This document shows positions 25,894-34,465 of a stretch of 64,000 nucleotides of DNA, piece after piece. The position numbers and the translations under genes are program-made. Every line of letters starts with the position of its first letter. Within the stretch, counting starts at the first letter, position 1. This stretch comes from Paraburkholderia aspalathi (GTDB lineage Bacteria; Pseudomonadota; Gammaproteobacteria; Burkholderiales; Burkholderiaceae), in the NCBI RefSeq assembly GCF_900116445.1, contig NZ_FPBH01000001.1, positions 186,001 through 250,000 of the forward strand, written 5' to 3'. The notes below the pieces were generated by a model. That model was given only the letters and a program-made list of their open reading frames with translations. It was not told the DNA's origin and ran no database searches.

Positions 25894-26814
25894 TCATAGC
25901 AACTTCCACTGCATGCGGCCGCGCAAATGCGGTTTTTCTCCGGCAATGTCGCGTACTTCGATGTCGCGCTCGATCAGCGAGGGCGATGCGCTCCACAACG
26001 ACGCCTCGCCCGGCAGCAGCATCGGCAATTTGAATTCGGCACTCAACGTAGCCTCGGCGAGCGGTTTCGGCGGTTGCAGCGCGGCGGCGGCGCGCGCCAG
26101 CGTCCACATGCCATGCGCAATCGCACGCGGGAAGCCGAACGCCTTCGCGGATAGCGCGGCGAGGTGAATCGGGTTGTAGTCGCCGGACACGCGCGCATAG
26201 TCGCGGCCCAGTTGCGGCGGCAGTTGCCAGCGCGAGATGCGCTCAAGCGTATCGGGTCCGAGCTCCAGCGGATCGAGCGGACTGCCGCTCGCCGGCACGC
26301 CGCGTTTCAGATAGACGCTGTCGCCATCCCAAACCGCTTCGCCGCGACGGTACATGCGGGTATGCAGCACGAACGCCTGACCCTTGTCATGACGCAGCAG
26401 CGCGCCGAATTCCACCTCGACGCGCAACATGTCCTTATAAGTGAGCGGACGGCGCAGCCGCACATGGTTTGCCAGATGCACGAGGCCGAGCGCCGGCCAG
26501 GGAAACGCCGGGTCGGTCAGCATCAGCAGATGCAGCGGGAAGGCCAGCAGATGCGGATACGTGAGCGGCACGCCGTGCTCGGGGATGAAGCCGCAGACCC
26601 GCGAATAACGCCAGATCGGTCCGGGGTCGAGGGCGACCGCGGGACGTACGAGGCGCAACGCTGGCAGTTGCGTGTCGCGGCCGCGTTTGACGATGCCGGA
26701 CAACGCACGGCCATACAGCTTCGCCGGCGCGGGCAATTGCTCGATGACGACGGTCTTCGGACGGGCCGCGCCCGCTGCGTGACCACCCCGGAACGGATCA
26801 CCCGGTTCACCCAT
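25894..26814 (-). CDS. MaoC-like enoyl-CoA hydratase (HtdX-type)
   Basis: 306 residues, longer than a single hot-dog unit and consistent with a double hot-dog fold. The hydratase-2 motif is clear: VSGDYNPIHLAALSA with the catalytic Asp and His, followed by FPRAIAHGMW. Hydratase-2 enzymes act on trans-2-enoyl-CoA to give (R)-3-hydroxyacyl-CoA. GGAG lies 7 bp before ATG 26814. ATG 26820 overlaps the preceding stop (ATGA) and would add two residues. The gene is translationally coupled to the reductase upstream. Confidence 0.85.
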   Translation of the reverse strand: MGEPGDPFRGGHAAGAARPKTVVIEQLPAPAKLYGRALSGIVKRGRDTQLPALRLVRPAVALDPGPIWRYSRVCGFIPEHGVPLTYPHLLAFPLHLLMLTDPAFPWPALGLVHLANHVRLRRPLTYKDMLRVEVEFGALLRHDKGQAFVLHTRMYRRGEAVWDGDSVYLKRGVPASGSPLDPLELGPDTLERISRWQLPPQLGRDYARVSGDYNPIHLAALSAKAFGFPRAIAHGMWTLARAAAALQPPKPLAEATLSAEFKLPMLLPGEASLWSASPSLIERDIEVRDIAGEKPHLRGRMQWKLL

Positions 26815-26816
26815 GC

Positions 26817-28229
26817 TCATGCTCCAATCAGGCTTTGTCCGCACACACGCACGATCTGGCCGCTTACGCCCGCCGATCCCGGATGCGCGAGCCAGGCGAT
26901 GGTCTGCGCGACATCCACCGGCTGGCCGCCCTGGCTCATCGAGTTCATCCGGCGGCCGGCTTCGCGGATGGTCAACGGAATCTTCGCGGTCATCTGCGTT
27001 TCGATAAAGCCGGGCGCCACCGCGTTGATCGTGATGCCGCGTGCGCGCAGATGCGGCGCCATGCTTTGCACGCGGCCGATCACGCCGGCTTTCGACGCGG
27101 CGTAATTGGTCTGGCCGAGATTGCCGGCAATGCCGCTAATTGACGACACGCCGATGATGCGGCCACCGTCGCGCAGAATGCCTGCCGCGAGCAGGGCGTC
27201 ATCGATTCGCTCCTGCGCGGACAGGTTGATGTCGATTACGCTTTGCCAGGCGGCGTCGGTCATCTTCGCGATGGTTTTGTCTTTCGTGATGCCCGCGTTG
27301 TGCACGACGATATCCACCCCCTGTTCGTCGAGCGCCGCCGCTATCTGCGCGGGCGCTTCGGGCGCGGCGATGTCGAAGGCGAGGGCGGTGCCGTTCAACT
27401 GGCGCATGGTCGAGTCGAGTGCCTCGCGTGCCGACGGAATGTCGATGCCGATCACATGCGCGCCTTCCGCGGCGAGCACGCTCGCAATCGATGCGCCGAT
27501 GCCGCGCGACGCACCGGTCACGACAGCACGCCGGCCCGCGAGCGGCTGATTCCAGTCGAACGCCGGCAAGGCATCGGCGCCGGCGCGAACGCCGATGCGC
27601 ACCACCTGGCCCGACACATACGCGGAACGCGGTGATAGAAAGAAGCGCAACGTCGCTTCGATACCGTTCTCGGCGCCTTGCTCCACGTAGACCAGATTTG
27701 CGGTAATGCCGCGCCGCGCCTCCTTACCTAGCGAACGCGTGAGGCCTTCGAGCGCGCGCTGCGCGGTCCATTGGCGCGGCGTTGCGCAAGCTTCCGGCGG
27801 CCGCCCCAGCACAACGATGCGGCCGCACTTGCCGAGCGAGCGCAACGTGTCGTGGAAAAATCCGTGCAGCGGTTCGAGCTGGCTGCTGTCTTCGATGCCG
27901 CTCGCATCGAACAGCAGGGCGGTGAGCTTGCCGTGCGATCCGGACTCCGCCGGTTCGAAACGGCCCGTCATCAGACCATGGCGATTCGCGAGCGGCACCC
28001 ATAGCCCCGCGCTTTCATGCGCCACGCTGGTCATGCCGACGCTCGCCACGAGATTCGCGAGTGCGTCGAGCAGATGCGGTTCGCGGCCCGCGCCGATCGC
28101 GATCAGTCCGTCGAACTCGGGACGGTCGGCACGATAGCGGCGCAGCACCTCGGGCTTCGGTAAACCTAAGGAGCGCGCGAGGCGCGCGCCGAATGGCGAA
28201 TTGACGAAGTTCAGGTAAGAGTCGTTCAT
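26817..28229 (-). CDS. Long 3-oxoacyl reductase, FabG4-like SDR
   Basis: 470 residues, about twice a normal SDR. The C-terminal half (about 215-470) is the active SDR: Rossmann motif GASRGIGASIA, HNAG and the catalytic Ser and YAASK. The N-terminal half is a degenerate Rossmann/flavodoxin-like domain, the architecture of high-molecular-weight FabG4 of mycobacteria. It should interconvert 3-hydroxyacyl and 3-oxoacyl thioesters. ATG 28229 is chosen; the frame extends upstream to 28253 without a better ribosome-binding site. Confidence 0.87.
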   Translation of the reverse strand: MNDSYLNFVNSPFGARLARSLGLPKPEVLRRYRADRPEFDGLIAIGAGREPHLLDALANLVASVGMTSVAHESAGLWVPLANRHGLMTGRFEPAESGSHGKLTALLFDASGIEDSSQLEPLHGFFHDTLRSLGKCGRIVVLGRPPEACATPRQWTAQRALEGLTRSLGKEARRGITANLVYVEQGAENGIEATLRFFLSPRSAYVSGQVVRIGVRAGADALPAFDWNQPLAGRRAVVTGASRGIGASIASVLAAEGAHVIGIDIPSAREALDSTMRQLNGTALAFDIAAPEAPAQIAAALDEQGVDIVVHNAGITKDKTIAKMTDAAWQSVIDINLSAQERIDDALLAAGILRDGGRIIGVSSISGIAGNLGQTNYAASKAGVIGRVQSMAPHLRARGITINAVAPGFIETQMTAKIPLTIREAGRRMNSMSQGGQPVDVAQTIAWLAHPGSAGVSGQIVRVCGQSLIGA

Positions 28230-28352
28230 ATTATTGGTTGCTCCGCTGGCCACGCTCCGAAGGAAGTCCCATCGCGGACTTCAAACGTGTGTCAGTGTGC
28301 ACCCAGTTTGGGGCATCTGGGGGTGCCCCGCCTGGATGTTTTTTCAAGGTGC

Positions 28353-30851
28353 TCAGGCCGCGAGTTCCAGCGCTTTTTCGAGCGCGTCCTTGCGCTTTTG
28401 CAAATTGGCGAGCATGTCGAAGTCGGCCGGGAAGTCGTCGACCTTCACGACTTGCGCGCCATACCGCGCATAGTCCTCGAGCACGCGGCGATCGTCGGCG
28501 TCGATCAGGCCTTTCTGTTGCGCCGTCTCGGTCCACGCGGCCAGTTGCGGCAGGCTCTGCGGCATCGGTTCGAGCAGGCCTTGTTTGACCGCGTCGCGCA
28601 GTTTCTGGTCGATCTCCGTGAAGCGCGGGTTCAGCTCGAATACGAGCTCGCCGTAGCCGAGCGCGTCGACATCCGGATGCGGCACGTACGAGTCGGACAC
28701 GAGGCGGTTGCGTGCCGCGCCCGGCGTTTGCATCAGTTCCGCGATCTCGGTGCCGAGGCGATCGGACGGCTCACGATGCGGCAGTCCGAACGGAAACGCC
28801 AGCACGCGCACGAGACCCGCGGCGAGGCGGTTCGGGTAGTTCGCGAGTATGCCGTCGAGCGCATGCTGTGCCTTGTACAGCGAATCTTCGACACCCCAGC
28901 GCACCAGCGGCAAATCTTCCTCCTGACGGCCTTCGTCTTCGAAACGTTTGAGCGTTGCGGAGATCAGGTAGAGCTGCGAAAGCACATCGCCGAGGCGCCC
29001 GGAGATGCGTTCGCGCCGTTTCAGGTCGCCGCCGAGCACGAACATGGAGACATCGGCGAGCAACGCGAATGCAGTGGAGATGCGAGTGGCCGCGCGATAG
29101 TACGACAGCAGCGGGGCGTACGCCGTGCGCGGTTTGGTGATGAAGGCGCCGCCCGTGACGCCATAAACGAAACTGCGCACCACATTGGAGAGCGTGAAGC
29201 TCACGTGGCCGAAGAAGGCCGCATCGAAATCGCGCAGCGCCTTGCTGCGATCGGTTTCACGCGTGGCCTCCATTTCCTTCAGCACATACGGATGACAGCG
29301 AATCGCTCCCTGGCCGAAGATGATCAGGCAACGGGTGAGAATGTTCGCGCCTTCTACGGTGATCGCAATCGGCACCTGCTGATACGCGCGCGCGAGGAAG
29401 TTCGACGGTCCCATGCAGATGCCCTTGCCGGCGGCGACGTCCATGCCGTCGTTGATGACCATGCGGGCGCGTTCGGTGATGTGATACTTCGCGATCGCCG
29501 AAATCACTGAGGGTTTTTCGCCGAGGTCCACCGCATGCGCCGACAGGCGGCGCGCGGCGTCCATCACGTAGAGATTGCCGCCCATGCGGCCGAGCGCTTC
29601 CTGCACGCCCTCGAACTTGCCGACGGGCGTGCGGAACTGGCGGCGAATCGCGGCATAGGCGCCGGTGCCGCGCACGGCGATCTTCGCCATGCCCACATTC
29701 GACGACGGCAGCGAAATCGCGCGGCCCGCGGCGAGACACTCCATCAGCATGCGCCAGCCGTTGCCGACTTGCGCGCGGCCGCCGATCACCCAGTCGAGCG
29801 GAATGAAGACGTCCTTGCCCGAGTTCGGACCGTTCTGGAAAACGGCATTAAGCGGCCAGTGGCGGCGGCCGATGTTGACGCCCGGATGGTCGGTCGGAAT
29901 CAGCGCGCAGGTGATGCCGGGCTCTTCTTCCGAGCCGAGCAGATGGTCCGGATCGAGCGCGCGGAACGCGAGGCCGAGCACGGTCGCGATCGGTCCGAGC
30001 GTGATGTAGCGCTTGTCCCACGTGACGCGAAAACCCAGCGTTTCGCGACCTTCGAACGTACCCTTGCAGACGATGCCGACATCGGGAATCGCCGCGGCAT
30101 CGGAACCCGCGTAAGGGCTCGTCAACGCGAAGCAGGGGATATCGTCGCCGCGAGCGAGGCGCGGCAGATAGTGGTTCTTCTGCTCTTCGGTGCCGTAGTG
30201 CATCAGCAACTCAGCCGGGCCGAGCGAGTTCGGCACCATCACCGAAACGGCGGCGGCCGAGCAACGCGTGGAGAGCTTCATGATGACCTGCGAATGCGCG
30301 TAGGCGGAGAACTGCTTGCCGCCGTACTGCTTCGGAATGATCATGCCCAGAAAGCCGCGCTCCTTGATGTACTGCCAGGTTTCCGGCGACAGGTCCTGCC
30401 ACACCATGCTGGTTTCCCAGTCGTTCGCGAGATCGCAGAGTTGCTCGCATTCGACATCGAGAAACGCTTGTTCTTCGGCGGAGAGCGTGGCTGGCCCGTA
30501 GCCGAGCAGCGTGTCCCAATGCGGGCGTCCGGAGAACAGTTGGGCGTCCCACCAGACGGTGCCGGCTTCGATGGCGTCACGCTCGGTCGGCGACATCTCC
30601 GGCAGGATCTTGCGGAAAATGTCGAGCACGGGTTTCGTGAGCCCCGTACGGCGCAGCGGTTTGATCGTAAGGACGAGGGCGGGGAGGACGAAGACGATCG
30701 CGAGCAAGGTTGTCGCCACCGGCCCCGCTGCTCCGCTGACATGCGCGGCAGCCACCCAGACGATCATGAAGGCAAGCCACCATGAGGCGCGCGCCTGAAT
30801 GTAGACGAGCGCGAGAGCGGCAATGACTAACACTAGGATGAACCACGGCAT
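28353..30851 (-). CDS. fadE: Acyl-CoA dehydrogenase (FadE-type)
   Basis: 832 residues, close to the large E. coli FadE. N-terminal hydrophobic segments (about 1-22 and 27-60) suggest membrane association. The dehydrogenase core follows, with FALTSPYAGSDAAAIPD and GNGWRMLMECLAAGRAISLPS as recognisable acyl-CoA dehydrogenase motifs, then the long DUF1974-type C-terminal domain. ATG 30851 has an AGGAGGAAAC ribosome-binding site. It catalyses the first oxidation of beta-oxidation using FAD. Confidence 0.92.
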   Translation of the reverse strand: MPWFILVLVIAALALVYIQARASWWLAFMIVWVAAAHVSGAAGPVATTLLAIVFVLPALVLTIKPLRRTGLTKPVLDIFRKILPEMSPTERDAIEAGTVWWDAQLFSGRPHWDTLLGYGPATLSAEEQAFLDVECEQLCDLANDWETSMVWQDLSPETWQYIKERGFLGMIIPKQYGGKQFSAYAHSQVIMKLSTRCSAAAVSVMVPNSLGPAELLMHYGTEEQKNHYLPRLARGDDIPCFALTSPYAGSDAAAIPDVGIVCKGTFEGRETLGFRVTWDKRYITLGPIATVLGLAFRALDPDHLLGSEEEPGITCALIPTDHPGVNIGRRHWPLNAVFQNGPNSGKDVFIPLDWVIGGRAQVGNGWRMLMECLAAGRAISLPSSNVGMAKIAVRGTGAYAAIRRQFRTPVGKFEGVQEALGRMGGNLYVMDAARRLSAHAVDLGEKPSVISAIAKYHITERARMVINDGMDVAAGKGICMGPSNFLARAYQQVPIAITVEGANILTRCLIIFGQGAIRCHPYVLKEMEATRETDRSKALRDFDAAFFGHVSFTLSNVVRSFVYGVTGGAFITKPRTAYAPLLSYYRAATRISTAFALLADVSMFVLGGDLKRRERISGRLGDVLSQLYLISATLKRFEDEGRQEEDLPLVRWGVEDSLYKAQHALDGILANYPNRLAAGLVRVLAFPFGLPHREPSDRLGTEIAELMQTPGAARNRLVSDSYVPHPDVDALGYGELVFELNPRFTEIDQKLRDAVKQGLLEPMPQSLPQLAAWTETAQQKGLIDADDRRVLEDYARYGAQVVKVDDFPADFDMLANLQKRKDALEKALELAA

Positions 30852-31125
30852 GACGTTTCCTCCTGTTTCGATGGTGCGTGCGGACGCATCCACGGGTCGC
30901 GGACGGCTCGCGTTCTATTGATCTTCTACTGGCGATGTTGCTGCTACGTCGCGTGCTCAGGACGCTTTTGCGTTGCGCCCCTGCTGCGTTTTTCGTGTCG
31001 TTTTTTCAATTCGACAGTGTGACGTTGTTTAGGTGCGGGACTTAGACGTGCTGCTCGGATATGCGGTATTCATTCATGTTTTTGCACGCGGACGGCCCAT
31101 CGCGGCGCCGCCCGCGTCGTTCGGT

Positions 31126-31992
31126 TCAAGCCGTGCCGTGCAACGCGGGCTGGAACGAACTCGCCTCCACGCTGCCACCGCGATGCTCACCGTCCGAGAC
31201 TGCTGGTGCCGACGATTCAAACCCGCACGACGCCTGCTGCGTACGTGCAGCAGGATTCGCGCCTTCCGTCAGACCTTCGGCGCCTCCTTCCGTGGCGTCG
31301 CCCAGCACGGCTGCGAACGTGGCCAGTTGCGAGCCGTCGGGCAGAGGCGCTTTCAACGCGGCGACCATGAGCGAAGCAAGACGTGCGATCAGTTGCAGGT
31401 CGTTCATCGACTTGCCCTGCGAGAACTCCGAGATCAGGCTGTCGGTATCGGTGCCGGCCAGCACCCCGGACAGCGCGCCGATTGCGAAGTGCAGACGCCA
31501 GCCGAGTTCTTCACGCGGCAGATGCGGCAGCGCACGCTGGAACGCATCGAAAAAGCGTATCGCCACGGATTCGTAGTGCGCATTCAGAAAGTCGCGAATG
31601 AACGACGATGGATCCGTGTAGGCGCGCCCCAGCAAACGCAGAAACGCCTTGCCACCGACGCGCGGATCGCGCGACAGCCGCAGCGCCGGAATGAACATGG
31701 CGCCAAGCACGTGCTCGCAGGTCAGACGCGCGCCGAGCATCTGGTCGAAGCGATCGAGCAGCTTGAGCCGCTCCTGGTTGAGCCGGTCGAGCCGGCGCGA
31801 CAGCATCGAGTGAATCAGCGATTCCTTACTGCCGAAGTGGTAGTTGACTGCCGCGAGATTCACTTCGGCCCGCGAAGTAATCTGGCGCAGGGACATGGCC
31901 TCATAGCCGCATTCGATGAAAAGTGTTTCGGCGGCGTCGAGGATGCGGGACTTCGTGTCGCCGGCATGCCGGCCTGTTGTGCGAACTGCCAT
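31126..31992 (-). CDS. TetR-family regulator of the fatty-acid cluster
   Basis: 288 residues. The N-terminal HTH (about 10-55) reads SRILDAAETLFIECGYEAMS then VNLAAVNYHFGSKESL, standard for TetR proteins. The ligand domain resembles regulators of fatty-acid use, and the Ser/Gly/Ala-rich C-terminus (after about 230) is extra. ATG 31992 has GGGAG 8 bp upstream. It is first in the minus-strand run; an inverted repeat 45 bp upstream is a likely autoregulatory operator. Acyl-CoA is the probable effector by family analogy. Confidence 0.82.
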   Translation of the reverse strand: MAVRTTGRHAGDTKSRILDAAETLFIECGYEAMSLRQITSRAEVNLAAVNYHFGSKESLIHSMLSRRLDRLNQERLKLLDRFDQMLGARLTCEHVLGAMFIPALRLSRDPRVGGKAFLRLLGRAYTDPSSFIRDFLNAHYESVAIRFFDAFQRALPHLPREELGWRLHFAIGALSGVLAGTDTDSLISEFSQGKSMNDLQLIARLASLMVAALKAPLPDGSQLATFAAVLGDATEGGAEGLTEGANPAARTQQASCGFESSAPAVSDGEHRGGSVEASSFQPALHGTA

Positions 31993-32036
31993 TTTGCGTC
32001 TCCCAGTTGCCGGGCATCCGGCCCGCAAACAAGCGA

Positions 32037-32054
32037 TTCAAATGACTATTTGAA
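32037..32054. promoter_or_regulatory. Candidate TetR operator
   Basis: TTCAAAT (32037-32043), spacer GACT, and ATTTGAA (32048-32054) form a perfect 7-bp inverted repeat located 45 bp upstream of the TetR start codon. Such a dyad is typical of TetR autoregulation. I did not find the same dyad before the other genes of the cluster. Confidence 0.55.
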
Positions 32055-32180
32055 ACAGCCGTTTTTTTCAGGATAAAGAAGGATCGGGACTGCGATCAAG
32101 GGCTCGGTGTGGACTAACTCCTCTAGAAGACCTGACGAAGGTCCGTTTTTCCAATGTGCGCGGGCCCGTCAAACCGCGCG

Positions 32181-32220
32181 GAAATAAAAAAGGCCGTTCC
32201 GATCGAAATCGGAACGGCCT
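32181..32220 (-). terminator. Rho-independent terminator downstream of the MFS gene
   Basis: A perfect 13-bp stem (32191-32203 with 32208-32220) with a CGAA loop is followed, on the minus strand, by a T-rich run (TTTTTATTTC). It lies about 210 bp after the MFS stop. Confidence 0.8.
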
Positions 32221-32429
32221 CGTATTGCTTGCTACCTGTGTTTGGCCTTGCGTTTGTTTTCTGGCGCCGGGTTCGCGTGATCCTGCTTTGCGTTTACCCG
32301 GCGCCTGCAGTGCTGCTTATGCTGCTTTATGACGGTTCGAGCCGTCTTTGTCGCTATTGTGCCCGATAACGCGCCGGCGAAATAGCTGTTTAGTTCGAAC
32401 GCTTAAAGCTGTGCCGCGAGGCGGCTTCC

Positions 32430-33650
32430 CTAGGTGCTCGCCGCGACCTCTTTCGCCGATTGTGTCATGTCGATGCCGCGGCGCTCGCGGCTGAACGGAA
32501 TCAGCGCGGCGATCACCACCGCCACGATACCGATCACAATGGCCATGATCAGCGCGTAGTTGTTGCCGTGCGCTTCGGCGGCGCTCGCCTGCAGCGGGCC
32601 GTTCACCGACGCGATCAGATTGCCGAGCTGGTACACGAGACCCGGGAACGTCGCGCGAATTTCATCGGGCGAGATTTCGTTCAGGTGCACTGGAATCACG
32701 CCCCATGCGCCTTGTACGGAGATCTGCATCAGGAACGCGCCGGCTGCGAGCAGCACAGGCGTGGTGGAGAAGGCCCACAGCGGCAACACCGGCAACGCGA
32801 TCAGGGCGGCGATGAAGATTGCGCGCTTGCGGCCGATCTTCTCCGAGAACCAGCCAAAGAACAGGCCGCCGCAAATCGCGCCGATGTTCAGCGTGATCGT
32901 GATCCACGACACCGTGTGCGCGTCGAATCCATGCTGCACGCGCAGGAAGGTCGGATACAGATCCTGTGAACCGTGCGAGAAGAAGTTGAACGCGGTCATC
33001 AGCACGATCGCATAGAGCGACAGGCCGATGTTCTGCTTCAACGTGGCGACGAGACCCGGGCGCACTTTCTTCTCGAGCGTCTTGAAGGCCGGCGACTCCG
33101 GCACGTGTGCTCGCACGTACAGCACGAGCAACGCCGGCAGCACGCCGACGAAGAACATGCCGCGCCAGCCGATGTATTGATAGAAGACGCCGAACACGAC
33201 GGAAGCGAGCAGGTAGCCGCTCGGATAGCCGGCCTGCAGCAGACCCGAGACGATGCCGCGCGACTTGGGCGGCACGGTTTCCATCGTCAGTGCGCCACCC
33301 ACGCCCCATTCGCCGCCCATCGCGATACCGAACAAGGCGCGCAGCACGAGCAGGGTGGTCAGGTTAGGCGAGAAGCCGGACAGCAATTCCAGCAGGGAGA
33401 AGCACGCGATGTTGACCATCAGCGTCGGACGGCGACCGTACTTGTCAGCGAGCCAGCCGAAAATCAATGCGCCGACCGGACGCATTATCAGGGTCAGCAT
33501 AATGCCGAAGGCAACCGTCGGGATTTTTGTATTGAATTCCGCCGCGATATCTTTCAATACGAACACCATTAGAAAGAAATCGAATGCGTCGAGAGTCCAG
33601 CCCAGATAGGCGGCGATCGTGACGTTTCTCTGTTCCCGTGTCCAGCTCAT
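32430..33650 (-). CDS. MFS transporter, SHS (sialate/lactate) family
   Basis: 406 residues, about twelve membrane segments. The N-terminus MSWTREQRNVTIAAYLGWTL and the GWLADKYGRRPTL loop between helices 2 and 3 match the sialate:proton symporter/Jen1-like lactate permease group. It is likely a proton symporter for a carboxylate; substrate cannot be told. It is a single-gene unit with an AT-rich upstream region and a strong terminator. Confidence 0.82.
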   Translation of the reverse strand: MSWTREQRNVTIAAYLGWTLDAFDFFLMVFVLKDIAAEFNTKIPTVAFGIMLTLIMRPVGALIFGWLADKYGRRPTLMVNIACFSLLELLSGFSPNLTTLLVLRALFGIAMGGEWGVGGALTMETVPPKSRGIVSGLLQAGYPSGYLLASVVFGVFYQYIGWRGMFFVGVLPALLVLYVRAHVPESPAFKTLEKKVRPGLVATLKQNIGLSLYAIVLMTAFNFFSHGSQDLYPTFLRVQHGFDAHTVSWITITLNIGAICGGLFFGWFSEKIGRKRAIFIAALIALPVLPLWAFSTTPVLLAAGAFLMQISVQGAWGVIPVHLNEISPDEIRATFPGLVYQLGNLIASVNGPLQASAAEAHGNNYALIMAIVIGIVAVVIAALIPFSRERRGIDMTQSAKEVAAST

Positions 33651-34025
33651 TGATTGTTCTCCTGAGTCTCCAATAACCCGTGTTTGACGACGGGTGGCTC
33701 TGCAGCCCCGTGCGACCCGTAGCGCGGGCTTCGAGCGAGTGTACGCCGAGCGTTAAACGCTTGCATGGTAGATGCCGCGTTTATCCGTATTAATCCCTGG
33801 AGCGAATTCCGGTGCGAATCTCAACGCATGGCGAATGTTGGCTTAATGTAATTATTGTATTAATCACGTTTGATGAATTGTTTGTTATTTGTAATGTATT
33901 TTTGGCGCTTTTCTTCGCGTTTACGAGCCGGGTAAACCGGTCAATCTGACTGCCTCGTTTCGAGCGTCTGTAGAGGCGGCGCTCGCGGGATTCAGGTTGG
34001 CGACAGCGGATTCTGGCGGGTATAA
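33651..34025. other. AT-rich region between MFS gene and MAPEG remnant
   Basis: 375 bp with no supported gene. The segment 33830-33905 is notably AT-rich (many TTAAT, TTATTTG and TAATGTA words) in an otherwise GC-rich window and probably contains the MFS promoter. No sequence that could encode the missing MAPEG N-terminus was found in any forward frame just upstream of 34026. Confidence 0.45.
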
Positions 34026-34331
34026 CAGCGGCTCGCGGCATTCGCGCCGCGCACCTATCTCGCGGGCCTCCAAGGCTGGCGTGCGCGTGCTCACGCTGCG
34101 CATCAGAACGCGTGGGAAGCATTGGCGATGTTCACCGCAGCGATCGTCGTCGCAGGGCAGGCAGGCGGGTCGGGTTCGAGCCCGTGGATCAACTGGCTGG
34201 CGATTACGTTTGTCGTCGCGCGCGTGCTGCACGGGGTTTTGTATGTGGCGAATCTGGCGCCGCTTCGCTCGCTGGTGTGGTTCGTCGGCGTCGCTTGTGT
34301 GGTGTCGATGTTTTTCGTGTCGATGAACTGA
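34026..34331 (+). pseudogene. MAPEG-family membrane protein remnant (5' end lost)
   Basis: The reading frame after a TAA at 34023-34025 encodes a typical MAPEG core: APRTYLAGLQGWRARA, HAAHQNAWEALAMFTAA and VVARVLHGVLYVANL, ending with a hydrophobic C-terminus at 34331. The N-terminal helix and the start are missing: between the TAA and TTG 34122 there is no ATG or GTG. The remaining part would code for three of the usual four helices. It therefore looks like a decayed copy. Confidence 0.6.
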
Positions 34332-34465
34332 GGGCACACGAGGATGTGGGTGCGTTTGACCTATGCGCATGACGCATCAGTCGAGTAGAAAAAGCAATTT
34401 GATTCATGTTGCGACGCGGAATAAGATGATCGCTATCCCATTAATTCCGCCTCTGTCGACGCATC

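Larger units (their letters stand above)
31993..32429. other. Intergenic region: TetR leader and MFS terminator
   Basis: No gene is supported. The region holds the inverted repeat at 32037-32054, a small GACCT/AGGTC hairpin followed by T5 (32129-32150, plus strand, no gene upstream of it), and the MFS terminator at 32181-32220. The 200 bp between that terminator and the MFS stop have no clear gene. Confidence 0.5.

Noticed and set aside
32129..32150. GACCT/AGGTC hairpin plus T5 as plus-strand terminator
   Set aside because: No plus-strand gene lies upstream, and the stem is only five base pairs.
32154..32369. 71-codon plus-strand frame
   Set aside because: It contains the 13-bp terminator stem and has no ribosome-binding site.
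34122..34331. Intact small membrane protein starting at TTG 34122
   Set aside because: The MAPEG similarity begins about 30 codons earlier in the same frame, so this start would cut a conserved region; better explained as a remnant.
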